Below, piece after piece: positions 18,368 to 26,423 of a stretch of 64,000 nucleotides of DNA. The translations under genes and the position numbers were made by a program. The stretch lies in contig CAWAZY010000001.1 of the NCBI GenBank assembly GCA_963786675.1, positions 410,187-474,186 on the forward strand, read 5' to 3'. This DNA comes from JAGVSR01 sp963786675 (GTDB taxonomy: Bacteria; Pseudomonadota; Alphaproteobacteria; Rhizobiales; Hyphomicrobiaceae). How positions within the stretch are numbered: the first letter of the stretch is position 1; every line of letters begins with the position of its first letter. A model generated the notes under the pieces. The model made no database searches. It saw only the letters and a program-made list of their open reading frames with translations, and was not told the DNA's origin.

Positions 18368-18386
18368 ATGTAATATAGTTACATAT
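18368..18386. promoter_or_regulatory. Inverted repeat upstream of pqqA
   Basis: TATGTAA and TTACATA form perfect 7-bp arms around 5 bases. It lies about 110 bp before pqqA and 220 bp before guaB's start, in an AT-rich patch. Size and symmetry fit a dimeric repressor or activator site; the binding protein is unknown. Confidence 0.5.
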
Positions 18387-18495
18387 CAGCCGATCTGATG
18401 TTGGCAGAAGGAAAATTCAATTGGACCTGGGCCGCCATCCTGGCTATCAAACCCGGGCTAGACACGTGCTTAGCAAAAAAATTGGAGGAAGCGTT

Positions 18496-18585
18496 ATGAA
18501 GACCTGGACCAAGCCCGCCGTTCGTGAGCAGGAACTCGGCCTCGAAGTTACGTCGTACCTGCCGGCCGAGATCGACGTTATCTAA
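18496..18585 (+). CDS. pqqA: PqqA, precursor peptide of pyrroloquinoline quinone (orphan copy)
   Basis: A 29-residue peptide beginning MKTWTKPAVREQELGLEV. It carries the diagnostic Glu-Val-Thr-Ser-Tyr at residues 17-21, in which the glutamate and tyrosine are cross-linked by the radical SAM enzyme PqqE to form the PQQ skeleton. The Lys-Trp start, a proline near position 7, G-x-EVTSY, and the AEID tail match PqqA of methylotrophic alphaproteobacteria in order and length. GGAGG lies 7 bases before the ATG, and a strong terminator follows 38 bp after the stop, so it is a one-gene transcript. No pqqB, C, D or E gene is in this window; they should be elsewhere in the genome. Confidence 0.93.
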   Translation: MKTWTKPAVREQELGLEVTSYLPAEIDVI

Positions 18586-18623
18586 ATCCGTCGATCGGCT
18601 CGCTTGAACGCGAGCGGTCATCG

Positions 18624-18658
18624 AACGGCGATCGCGCAAGCGATCGCCGTTTTCGTTT
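18624..18658 (+). terminator. Intrinsic terminator of pqqA
   Basis: A perfect 12-bp stem (AACGGCGATCGC / GCGATCGCCGTT) closed by a GCAA tetraloop and followed by TCGTTT on the plus strand. It ends the pqqA transcript. Confidence 0.9.
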
Positions 18659-18712
18659 GTAGCAACGCACGCGCCAATGCTCACAGCGCGCTCCGCGCGC
18701 GTCAGCCGCCTA

Positions 18713-19480
18713 TCACTTGGGTGCGCGGAACCCCGTGGCGAGCACATAGAGTTCCGCCGAATCGCTGCGGCTCGCCGGTGGCTTCACATGCCGCACCACG
18801 CTGAACGACCGCTTGAGAAGTGCGAGTAGTTCCTTTTCGGTGCCGCCCTGGAAGACCTTGCACAGGAACGCCCCGCCCGGCGAAAGCACATCGCATGCGA
18901 AATGGGCAGCCGCCTCTGCGAGCGCCATGATGCGCAAATGATCGGTATTCGTGTGCCCGACGGTCGGCGCGGCCATGTCCGACAAGACCACATCCGCCCT
19001 GCCATCACGCAGTAGAGCCGCTAACTTCGGCTCGGCGCTCGGGTCGTTGAAATCCAGTTCCAGAACCGTGGCACCCGGAACGGGCTCCATCCCGAGATAG
19101 TCGATCGCAATGACCTGCCCGCGACCATCCAGAGATTTGACACGATCCGCCGCAACCTGGGTCCATCCACCCGGTGCCGCGCCAAGATCCACAACTCGCT
19201 GGCCTGGCTTGAGAATGCGGTATTTGTCGTCGATCTCGATGATCTTGTAGGCCGCACGCGACCGGTAACCGTCCCGCTGGGCCGCGGCGACGTAGGGATC
19301 GTTCAATTGGCGCTCCAGCCAGCGTGCCGACGAGGTCGACCGCTTGGCCGCCGTCTTCACGCGCACGCGCATCATGCGCTGGCCGCCGCCCGGGCCTTTG
19401 CCAGAACCGCCCTTACCCGTTCCACTCTTGCCTGATGCGCCCTTGCCGGGTGCCCGGCCGGCGCCGCCTTTGCTCTTCAC
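18713..19480 (-). CDS. rlmE: 23S rRNA 2'-O-ribose U2552 methyltransferase
   Basis: RrmJ/FtsJ family methyltransferase that modifies U2552 in the A-loop of 23S rRNA late in ribosome assembly. The catalytic K-D-K-E residues are visible in SRAAYKIIEIDDKY, VLSDMAAPTVGH, AFLCKVFQGGTEKE and SDSAELYVLATGF; the SAM motif is VVDLGAAPGGWTQVA. The first 40 residues are a Gly/Lys/Ser-rich disordered extension, which brings the protein to 255 residues against about 209 in E. coli; such basic extensions are common in alphaproteobacteria. It follows ppx by 19 bp on the same strand. Confidence 0.94.
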   Translation of the reverse strand: MKSKGGAGRAPGKGASGKSGTGKGGSGKGPGGGQRMMRVRVKTAAKRSTSSARWLERQLNDPYVAAAQRDGYRSRAAYKIIEIDDKYRILKPGQRVVDLGAAPGGWTQVAADRVKSLDGRGQVIAIDYLGMEPVPGATVLELDFNDPSAEPKLAALLRDGRADVVLSDMAAPTVGHTNTDHLRIMALAEAAAHFACDVLSPGGAFLCKVFQGGTEKELLALLKRSFSVVRHVKPPASRSDSAELYVLATGFRAPK

Positions 19481-19499
19481 AATTGTACGTCCTTGAGAC

Positions 19500-20771
19500 T
19501 TATGTCCGGTCCTGATCGCCCCGGCGGCGCCGGCGTCCGACGCGGTATGTATTGTCTTCCATCATCAGAGACGAAAGAATTCCTTCGCGCAGACCGCGAT
19601 CCGCGACGCGCAGGCGTTCGCAGGGCCAAGCCCGAATGATGGCTTCGAGAATGGCGCAACCGGCCAGTACCAGATCCGCGCGATCGTGTCCGATGCACGG
19701 TTCGGCGACCCTGTCGGCATAGCTGCGGCCCAGCAGATCGTAAGTCACGCGATTGACGTCCGCGACGCGCATCCAGCAGCCGTCCACGCGGTTGCGGTCA
19801 TAACGCGGGAGGCCGAGCTGGATGCCGGCCACCGTTGTGACTGTCCCCGACGTTCCCAGAAAATGGATGGATGCACCCGCGATGCGCCGGCGGAAATCAT
19901 GGCGCTGCTCGAATGGCGCGATGAGGCCGGTCACATACGTCACCATGGCCTCAAACAGGTCGGGCGTGACTTCGCGGCCGCCAAAACGTTCAGCCAGTGT
20001 GACCACACCGACGGGCAGCGATGTCCATACCGCCATGCCCGACCGCTGGCGCACATTTTCCACCATACGCGCCACGGCGTGCGGGCCCGATCCGTTGATG
20101 CGCCTCAGATCGAGCCAGATGAGTTCCGACGATCCGCCGCCGATATCGAAGACCAGCGCATAATCAACCGACGTGTCGATCAGCGTCGCACAGCCCGAAA
20201 CGGCGAGGATCGCCTCCTCCTCGGGCGTCAGGACTTCCAGCTCCAAGCCGGTTTCGCCTTTGACCCGGCGCAGGAAGTCTCCGCTGTTGGCCGCCGACCG
20301 GCAGGCCTCCGTGGCGACGAGACGGGCGCGATGCGTGTTCGCCCGATCAATCTTGTTGGCGCACACGCGCAGGGCGTCGATGGTTCGCTGCATGGCGACA
20401 TCGGACAGGCGGCCCGTCTGCGAGACCCCTTCGCCGAGACGGATAATGCGCGAAAAGGCATCGACCACGCGAAAGCCACGCCGCGAAGGCCGGGCAAGCA
20501 GCAGACGGCAGTTGTTGGTTCCCAAATCCAGCGCCCCGTACACCGGGCCGCGCACATCGCGCGATGCCGCACGCGGGTCATGCCGGTTGCCATTGAGCCC
20601 CTCGCCAGGGACCGCGGCGCGTGCGGCGGCGTCCTCGACCGGAGCGGCCGGGGGGCTTAAGGGCGCAGGTTGGGAATTGCCGGGCTCGTCCGCGTAACCG
20701 CTCACGTTTCTGTTCCCCAGAGCCTGGTTCCAGACGCCGAACGACCCAAAGCCGGTCGAGCGTCTTCCCAT
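19500..20771 (-). CDS. ppx: Ppx/GppA family exopolyphosphatase
   Basis: A 423-residue member of the ASKHA fold Ppx/GppA family, which hydrolyses polyphosphate or pppGpp. The N-terminal phosphate-binding loop is GALDLGTNNCRLLLA (around residue 78), the catalytic glutamate region is LTPEEEAILAV, and the second phosphate loop is VFDIGGGSSELIW. The length fits the short alphaproteobacterial type without the HD-like C-terminal domain. Residues 1-75 are a Pro/Ala-rich extension of doubtful coding value; an internal start is possible. Upstream of rlmE with a 19-bp gap, an arrangement seen often in Rhizobiales. Confidence 0.9.
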   Translation of the reverse strand: MGRRSTGFGSFGVWNQALGNRNVSGYADEPGNSQPAPLSPPAAPVEDAAARAAVPGEGLNGNRHDPRAASRDVRGPVYGALDLGTNNCRLLLARPSRRGFRVVDAFSRIIRLGEGVSQTGRLSDVAMQRTIDALRVCANKIDRANTHRARLVATEACRSAANSGDFLRRVKGETGLELEVLTPEEEAILAVSGCATLIDTSVDYALVFDIGGGSSELIWLDLRRINGSGPHAVARMVENVRQRSGMAVWTSLPVGVVTLAERFGGREVTPDLFEAMVTYVTGLIAPFEQRHDFRRRIAGASIHFLGTSGTVTTVAGIQLGLPRYDRNRVDGCWMRVADVNRVTYDLLGRSYADRVAEPCIGHDRADLVLAGCAILEAIIRAWPCERLRVADRGLREGILSSLMMEDNTYRVGRRRRRGDQDRT

Positions 20772-20888
20772 CAGGCGATGACTGGATGCACGTTGAGAAA
20801 CACTGTAGCAGGTGTTCTTCTCCGGTAAAGTGAAAGCCGAACCAGTCCTTCAGTCCACGCGAGACGAAAAATATACAACAAATACAAT

Positions 20889-21701
20889 TTGTTATTGTGC
20901 CCCCTCCTGGCCCAGTCCGGCTTCTGGCGACAGGCCCGTGCGCTGGCCGTGGCAGCCGTGACGCAGCTGTTGCTGGCCAGCACGGTCCTAGCCGATCCCA
21001 TTCAGGAAGCAGGCCGGAGGCTGATGGCGGCCTACCCCGATCACATCACGGGGCTTGAGGGCAATGCCGTGATCTGGCGCGACGGGACCCGCATGGAGAT
21101 CGACGACGGGCAGGGCACAAAGACCTTCGAGGCCCTCATCGCCGGCGCCGATCTGGAGGACATGTTCGCCATCCCCTACGTGACCGGCGCGGCCAAACCA
21201 CCCGCGCGCGACCACGATCCCGGCCGCGCGCGGGCTCAGGCTTTTTTCGACAAGATGTATGGCGATTGCCGCAAGGGTGCCGTCAGCGCGGACCTCGTCA
21301 GTGTCGATTGGCTGCCCTCAAAGGGCGGGGGCACGCTGAAGGTGACGCGCGTCAATGGCGTTGACGAAAAGCTGCGCGCGGTGTCGGCGGAACTCGATCG
21401 CCTCCCTTCCGCCATGGATGCCTACCTCATACCACCGGCCGGAACGTACAATTGCCGCGTCATCGCGGGCACGGAGCGCGTCTCCACGCACGGGCACGGC
21501 ATCGCCATCGATCTGGCCTTGATGAACGCGGACTACTGGCGCTGGCACAAACCCGACGCATCCGGAAACCTGCCGTGGCGCAACCGCATGCCGCTAGAGA
21601 TCGTCCAGATTTTCGAAAAGCACGGCTTTATCTGGGGCGGACGCTGGTCGCACTACGACACGATGCATTTCGAATACCGGCCTGAACTGCTGCTCGACTG
21701 A
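20889..21701 (+). CDS. M15-family peptidoglycan peptidase, exported
   Basis: A 270-residue protein with an N-terminal hydrophobic stretch (LAVAAVTQLLLASTVLA) that looks like a signal peptide. The C-terminal half fits the M15 D-Ala-D-Ala carboxypeptidase/endopeptidase fold: STHGHGIAIDLA supplies the first zinc His and Asp, and WSHYDTMHFEYRPE the last histidine, with the catalytic acid probably the Glu or Asp just before. It would trim peptidoglycan stem peptides in the periplasm. The annotated start is a TTG and is not certain, since the signal peptide could begin a few codons later. It is divergent from ppx. Confidence 0.82.
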   Translation: MLLCPLLAQSGFWRQARALAVAAVTQLLLASTVLADPIQEAGRRLMAAYPDHITGLEGNAVIWRDGTRMEIDDGQGTKTFEALIAGADLEDMFAIPYVTGAAKPPARDHDPGRARAQAFFDKMYGDCRKGAVSADLVSVDWLPSKGGGTLKVTRVNGVDEKLRAVSAELDRLPSAMDAYLIPPAGTYNCRVIAGTERVSTHGHGIAIDLALMNADYWRWHKPDASGNLPWRNRMPLEIVQIFEKHGFIWGGRWSHYDTMHFEYRPELLLD

Positions 21702-21720
21702 ACCGGTAAGCGCGAAAGAA

Positions 21721-21746
21721 CGCGCGCCTCCCGGTGAAGGCGCGCG
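21721..21746 (-). terminator. Terminator of folE
   Basis: A 9-bp stem (CGCGCGCCT / AGGCGCGCG) with an 8-base loop follows the folE stop; on the minus strand it is followed by TTCTTTC. It also lies just after the plus-strand M15 gene and may work in both directions. Confidence 0.65.
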
Positions 21747-21780
21747 CCGCGGCAATTGCTCCAGAAATGCGTGATTTTCG

Positions 21781-22311
21781 TTAATCGACCATGGTCAGGA
21801 ATTCCTGACGGGTGATGGCGTTGTCGCGGAAAATGCCGAGCATGCGGCTCGTCACGAGATCCGTGCCCGGCTTCATCACGCCGCGCGCGGTCATGCACTG
21901 GTGCTCGGCCTTGATGACCACGGCAACGCCTTGCGGTTGCAGCACCTCGTTGATCGTGTTCGCGATCTGAGCCGTCATCTTTTCCTGAATCTGCAGCCGC
22001 TTGGCGTAGGCCTGCACGACGCGCGCCAGCTTGGAGATGCCCACGACCCGGCCCTTGGGAATATAAGCCACCCACGCCTTGCCGATGATCGGCGCCATGT
22101 GGTGCTCGCAGTGGCTCTCAAACCGGATGCCCCGCAGAATAATCATCTCATCGTAGCCTTCGATTTCCTCGAAGGTCTTGTTGAGAATTTCTTCCGGATC
22201 CTGTGCGTAGCCCGCGAAGTATTCCTCGTAGGCACGCACGACACGTTCCGGCGTCTCGTGCAAACCGTCGCGCGTCACGTCCTCGCCCGCCCAGCGCAAA
22301 AGCGTGCGCAC
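21781..22311 (-). CDS. folE: GTP cyclohydrolase I
   Basis: Converts GTP to dihydroneopterin triphosphate, the first step of folate synthesis. The zinc ligands are in ESHCEHHMAPI and EHQCMTARG; other conserved parts are HETPERVVRAYEEYF, VVGISKLARVV and SRMLGIFRDN. As written it starts at a GTG and has 176 residues, short for the family. The frame above this GTG still encodes family-like residues (ERPSRAEAEDA) but has no start codon. An ATG at 22396 is in another frame, and removing one base between 22340 and 22396 would join them into a 204-residue protein. So either the GTG is used or the 5' end has one extra base. Confidence 0.9.
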   Translation of the reverse strand: MRTLLRWAGEDVTRDGLHETPERVVRAYEEYFAGYAQDPEEILNKTFEEIEGYDEMIILRGIRFESHCEHHMAPIIGKAWVAYIPKGRVVGISKLARVVQAYAKRLQIQEKMTAQIANTINEVLQPQGVAVVIKAEHQCMTARGVMKPGTDLVTSRMLGIFRDNAITRQEFLTMVD

Positions 22312-22765
22312 GGCGTCCTCCGCTTCCGCGCGGCTGGGGCGCTCGATGGCGGCTGATACGGCACTCGGCAGAGTCTCTGGCAGGCTTGCTCTTCATCGGC
22401 GGGGCGTTCTCTCGGGAAAGAAATTGGGCAATTCGCATGCGGCGTCTACGAAAGGTTTGCCGCGATGGATCGTTTTGCGCACGCCGGGCGCGTCAGGGGT
22501 CCGTTTTTATTTTGCCGGCGGCCATGGGCTCTGCCCTGGCTATGCGGCGCGGTGCGTTCCGGTCGGCCGAGGCGGGGTCAAATGTAACATGCCTTTCGGG
22601 CTATGCCGAGCAAACCCCCGCCAATTATCGTTAAGCCTCGACTCGCCGTGCCCACGCTCCACGGCCCGAAGGGCCCGGGAGCAAGGCGACCCGGCGTCCG
22701 AGCGGAGCACCGCTCCGCGATGACCGCCGCCCCATCGGAGCGCGACAAGCGCGTGAGATCAAAAA

Positions 22766-22840
<75 letters not shown>

Positions 22841-22951
22841 AGACGGGAATCGCGGAGGACGGGCAGATCCTCAGCCCGTTCCGGTGGCCGTTGCTCTAGC
22901 TGACCTCGGCCCCCCGCGCAACCACCGTGTGGGGGCAAAAGTGGCACGGCC

Positions 22952-23812
22952 TCAGGCTCCCGCACTCAAAGCCCCGTCGTGGACCCATGCGGCCGGATGC
23001 GGCGGGTGCCCGAAGGGGCGGCGCTTTTCTGCATAGGTCTGACGGGCCGGCACGGAGACGATCTCCCGCTCAGGCCAGCGCAAGGCCGACAGGGCGCCGC
23101 CGAAACAGCATCCGGTATCGATGCACAGCGTGCCGTTGACCCACTCGGCCTCTGGCACCGGCGTGTGGCCGTACACAATGGCCGTCGATCCCGCGTAATC
23201 CGCCGCCCAGTGGTAGCGGATGGGCAAGCCGAATTGATCTTGCTCTCCGGATGTTTCGCCGTAGAGGCAGAAGCTGCGGATTTTATCGTTGTCGCGGCCC
23301 AGCATCGGTTCCGTGATGCCCGCGTGGGCGACGGCCAGCGTACCGCCATCGAGCCAGAGGTGAATGGGCAGCTTTTCGAGAAAGGTCCGCACATGGCTGC
23401 GGAACGCTTGGCTCTCGCCCTCAAACTGCCGCGCGGTCTGTTCCAGTCCATGCGTGAGACTGACCTGACGCCCCTGCAGCCAGCGCACGAACTTCACATC
23501 GTGATTACCGGGCACGCAAAGCCCGTGACACTCACTCGACAAGGCCATGACGATGCGCAGCACGTCGGGCGAGGCGGGCCCGCGATCGACGAGGTCCCCG
23601 ACGAAGACCGGACGCCGCCCAGCTGGTGCCCGCACATGGGCGCGGCGCCCGTCGCCAACGCCGGAGAGGCGGATTTGATAGCCCAGGCGCGTGAGAAGTT
23701 CGATCAGCTCCGTCGCGCAGCCATGGACGTCCCCGATGATATCGAAGGGGCCCTGAATGTGGCGGAGATCGGGGTTATCGCGCAGCGAGGTTGTTGCCGC
23801 TTTTGTGCTCAT
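22952..23812 (-). CDS. Metallophosphoesterase (PP2A-like / diadenosine tetraphosphatase-like)
   Basis: A 286-residue calcineurin-type phosphoesterase. The metal-binding motifs occur in the family order: FDIIGDVHGCATEL near the start, VFVGDLVDRGP, LCVPGNHDVKFV, then VAHAGI and the C-terminal VYGHTPV. It is closest in plan to the bis(5'-nucleosyl)-tetraphosphatase PrpE and bacterial serine/threonine phosphatase group, so the substrate may be Ap4A or a phosphoprotein. The start at 23812 (MSTKAATTS) is preferred over a longer frame with an unlikely upstream part. It lies just downstream of the DUF2852 pair on the same strand. Confidence 0.85.
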   Translation of the reverse strand: MSTKAATTSLRDNPDLRHIQGPFDIIGDVHGCATELIELLTRLGYQIRLSGVGDGRRAHVRAPAGRRPVFVGDLVDRGPASPDVLRIVMALSSECHGLCVPGNHDVKFVRWLQGRQVSLTHGLEQTARQFEGESQAFRSHVRTFLEKLPIHLWLDGGTLAVAHAGITEPMLGRDNDKIRSFCLYGETSGEQDQFGLPIRYHWAADYAGSTAIVYGHTPVPEAEWVNGTLCIDTGCCFGGALSALRWPEREIVSVPARQTYAEKRRPFGHPPHPAAWVHDGALSAGA

Positions 23813-23976
23813 GCCGTGTTCCGGAACTGAGCGCGGGACACCGCGGTTGTCCGTGTGCCCAGCGCTTTTCCGGAAGCATAAGCTGATTTTTCCGACAGCG
23901 CAGCGACACACCGCGACGCGCTACTGGCCCGCGCTTCTGGCCCGCGATTCTTGGGCCGCACGGCGGGGCGGGGGAT

Positions 23977-24375
23977 TTAGGCGCCGCTGTGCGGGGTCGG
24001 CCGGTCCATGCCGCGCCGCTCGGCCATGAACTGGTCGAACTCGGCCCGGTCCTTGGCGTGCCGCAGCCGCTCCAGAAAATCCTGGAACGAGCGCTCGTCG
24101 TCGGCCAGCCGGCGCAACATATCCGCGCGGTACGCCTCAAAGGCGCTGCTCTGGACTGGCGGCGAACCGTTGTCCCAGCGCGCTCCAGCCGTGTCTGCCG
24201 CGCGATAGCTTTGGCGCGGGAAGAGCCCTGTGATCCTAGTCGAAAGCCACGATCCGCCTCGACGAATGCGGCTCACGACGGGCATCGCGGAGGGGCGTGT
24301 GACGGCATAGGTCAGCGCGGCGGACAAGACCGCGCTACCGCCGGCCATCAACCAGAGGGTCGTATGTTTCGGCAT
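23977..24375 (-). CDS. DUF2852-like membrane protein, short paralogue
   Basis: A 132-residue protein with one N-terminal transmembrane helix (LWLMAGGSAVLSAALTYAV) and a C-terminal helical, charged domain. The C-terminal stretch RLRHAKDRAEFDQFMAERR is identical over 16 or more residues to that of the next gene upstream, so the two are paralogues that share the DUF2852 cytoplasmic tail. The N-terminal helix is different. Function unknown. Same strand as the companion, 99 bp downstream. Confidence 0.7.
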   Translation of the reverse strand: MPKHTTLWLMAGGSAVLSAALTYAVTRPSAMPVVSRIRRGGSWLSTRITGLFPRQSYRAADTAGARWDNGSPPVQSSAFEAYRADMLRRLADDERSFQDFLERLRHAKDRAEFDQFMAERRGMDRPTPHSGA

Positions 24376-24474
24376 GGCAGGTGGGTTCCTCGAAGATCAG
24401 CAAGAAATAGTCAGCGCAGTCATGCCCGGAAGGCCCGCGTCAGCAACGCCGGCCTTCCGGAATTTCGAAGAACG

Positions 24475-24909
24475 TCAGCCCGCCTGGGGCGCGCTGCCCG
24501 GCTCTTCCGGCGACGGCGCGGGACGATTGCGCCGCTCGGCCATGAACTGGTCGAACTCGGCACGGTCCTTGGCATGGCGGAGCGTGTCGAGGAAGGAGCG
24601 GAACTCACGCTGCTCTTCTTCCAGACGCTTCAAGGTCGCTTCGCGGTATTCGTCGAAAGCCCGGTTGCCGCTCGATGACCCGGAAAATCCAAAGCCGCGT
24701 CCCATGTCCGTGCCACGGTCCCAGCCCTCGCTCATGCGCGATTTCCAGCGGCTGCGCGTGCCGTGCGATCCACATCCCATGCGTCCACTCCATAGTAAGA
24801 AAGCCAATACCGCCAGCCCGACGGGCCAGAAGAGAACAAAACTGACGACCATGAGGGCGATCCACGCGGGCCGGCCCCACTCGTCGAGTTTCATGACCAT
24901 CTCGTTCAT
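24475..24909 (-). CDS. DUF2852 membrane protein
   Basis: A 144-residue protein typical of DUF2852. A hydrophobic helix lies around residues 15-40 (PAWIALMVVSFVLFWPVGLA, then VLAFLLW), followed by a Gly/Ser/Arg-rich linker and a charged C-terminal coil with FDEYREATLKRLEEEQREF and the AKDRAEFDQFMAER end. The ATG at 24909 is chosen because GAGGAG lies 10 bases upstream; a start at 24936 is also open. A perfect 27-bp palindrome lies 41-67 bp upstream, in the promoter zone. The family is common in Hyphomicrobiales and has no known role. Confidence 0.85.
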   Translation of the reverse strand: MNEMVMKLDEWGRPAWIALMVVSFVLFWPVGLAVLAFLLWSGRMGCGSHGTRSRWKSRMSEGWDRGTDMGRGFGFSGSSSGNRAFDEYREATLKRLEEEQREFRSFLDTLRHAKDRAEFDQFMAERRNRPAPSPEEPGSAPQAG

Positions 24910-24949
24910 CGCACCCAGCTCCTCGGTTTCAGACACCCGCGTGCGCGGG

Positions 24950-24976
24950 TATGTGAATGTTTATAACATTCACATA
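24950..24976. promoter_or_regulatory. Perfect 27-bp palindrome, probable operator
   Basis: TATGTGAATGTT and AACATTCACATA form exact 12-bp arms around TAT. It lies in the promoter zone of the DUF2852 gene. The form recalls operators of TetR-family repressors such as AcrR; a (frameshifted) TetR gene starts 1.3 kb away. Confidence 0.7.
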
Positions 24977-25074
24977 GATGGCCCGGCAGGGGTTAACCGT
25001 CAAGAGGGGGTGCGCCGGAAAATGACCCAACGCCCGCGCCGGGCCGGGTCGGGTCGGGGACCCGTAAAACGGAA

Positions 25075-25106
25075 AACGGCCGGAAGGCTGATGCCCTCCG
25101 GCCGTT
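25075..25106 (-). terminator. Terminator after the Cys-rich gene
   Basis: A 10-bp stem (AACGGCCGGA / TCCGGCCGTT) with a 12-base loop; on the minus strand the 3' side runs into TTTCCGTTTTAC. It lies 55 bp after the stop of the minus-strand gene at 25161. Confidence 0.8.
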
Positions 25107-25160
25107 GGACCCCGAATTTCGCAGTGACCCTTCGGAGCTTAATCTTGGTGACCTGTCCGC

Positions 25161-25453
25161 TTAGCGGGCGGCCTGGCGGCGGGAGACTTCGGCGGCGGAA
25201 ACTTCACCAGCGGCGACCAGAGCGTTGACGCAGCGGTTCGACAGCTTCAGGCCGTTGGCGCGCATGCACTGGCGCACGCCGGGGCTCGAGGGCGAATGCT
25301 GGCTGCAGTAGGAGAAGTAGTCGCCGGCGCAGGCGAGCTTAACGCGAGCGTTGAGCGCGTGGGCGTCCGAACCGTTGGCGCCGAGGGTGGCGAGGGCGAC
25401 GAGGCCCGTCAGGGCGGCGCGGACGGTGAGATGATGGTGGAGATCGGGGTCAT
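25161..25453 (-). CDS. Small secreted cysteine-rich protein, frame broken near its start
   Basis: The C-terminal 60 residues are clear: a small exported protein with four cysteines (KLACAGDYFSYCSQHSP, RQCMRANG, NRCVNALV), a pattern frequent in Rhizobiales hypothetical proteins. A signal-peptide-like stretch (LTGLVALATLGANGSDAHA) precedes it, but that frame has no start codon. An ATG at 25453 with AGGAG 8 bases upstream starts in another frame (MTPISTII). One missing base around 25425-25440 would join the two into a protein of about 97 residues. Function unknown. Confidence 0.65.
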
Positions 25454-25630
25454 CGGTCTTGCTCCTGGGTTTGGCCGGTTGGCCGGGGTCACTGCTGCGA
25501 TGACCCGACAGTGCCCGAAGCCCGTCCCCGGCGCTGTTCCGGAGGGAACGCCCCAATTTTTTTGACGATTTTTTTCCCGGAAGGGCCGGACATCGCGGCA
25601 GCCGGGGTCCGGCTGGCGACCCGGGCGCGG

Positions 25631-26279
25631 TTACCGGGGCGACCCCGGCACGCCGAGACCATCGAGATAGATGAGGGTCGCCGCTTCCAGGAGGTCCTCG
25701 GCGGTCATGGGGATCGGCCGGCGCGAGCGGTCGCCGCGTGCAAACAGCGACGCAATGCCGTGCGACAGCGACCAGATGTGGAGCGCCATCATCATGGCCG
25801 GCGGGCGCTTCTCCTTGGGCATGGTTTCGACGAGGGCCTCGCAAGCCGCGCGCAGCACGCCGAACGCGCGGTCGGATGCGGCCGCCAGTTCGGGGTAATC
25901 GGCACCGGAAAGTCCCGGATTCGAACATCGCCGCAAAATGGGCCGGCTGGGCGCGGGCAAATTGCAGGTAGGCCGCCCCCACGCGCTCGAAGGCCACGCG
26001 CGCCGACGGCCGTCCGTCATTCCATGCGGCCGTCAGGGCGTCGGCGAAGGCGATGAACCCCTGGCGCGCGACATCGGCGATGAGCGCATCGCGGTCGCGA
26101 TAGTGCCGGTAGGGGGCCGCGGCGGAGACACCGGCCGCACGCGCCGCCTCGGCGAAGCTGAACCCCGCCGGTCCCTTTTGCGAAATGAGATCGAGCGCGG
26201 CCTTGACCAGGGCTTCCCGCAGGTTGCCGTGGTGATAGCCGCGCTTGGCGCTGTGATCGTGGTCCTTGCCCCAGCTCAT
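25631..26279 (-). CDS. TetR/AcrR family transcriptional regulator, frameshifted
   Basis: Residues 1-60 hold a typical TetR DNA-binding domain: YHHGNLREALVKAALDLI, then the helix-turn-helix SFAEAARAAGVSAAAPYRHY. The ligand domain starts in the same frame (YLQFARAQPAHFAAMFESG) and then continues in another (LSGADYPELAAASDRAFGVL to the end at 25631, LIYLDGLGVPGSPR). The span is 649 bases, one more than a multiple of three, and the break sits at GGGACTTTCC around 25915-25920. With one base removed the protein would be 215 residues, normal for the family. It may control the divergent symporter or the DUF2852 operator. Confidence 0.8.
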
Positions 26280-26423
26280 GGCCGCGCTTGTAGACCAGTT
26301 TGCCGCCGCGCGCACGCACCCCGCCGCCGCGTGGGGGCCCATATTCATCACACGCACGGATCGCGGATGCGACTCAACCGCCGCTTGGCATAGGGTCTGG
26401 CGCAGGGAACGGGGGAGCCGCGC

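Noticed and set aside
18496..18585. A complete pqq operon
   Set aside because: A terminator follows pqqA directly and no pqqB-E gene occurs in the window.
25161..26357. A single 398-residue protein joining the TetR domain to the Cys-rich protein
   Set aside because: The middle has no similarity to either part; it is read-through created by the frame break in tetR.
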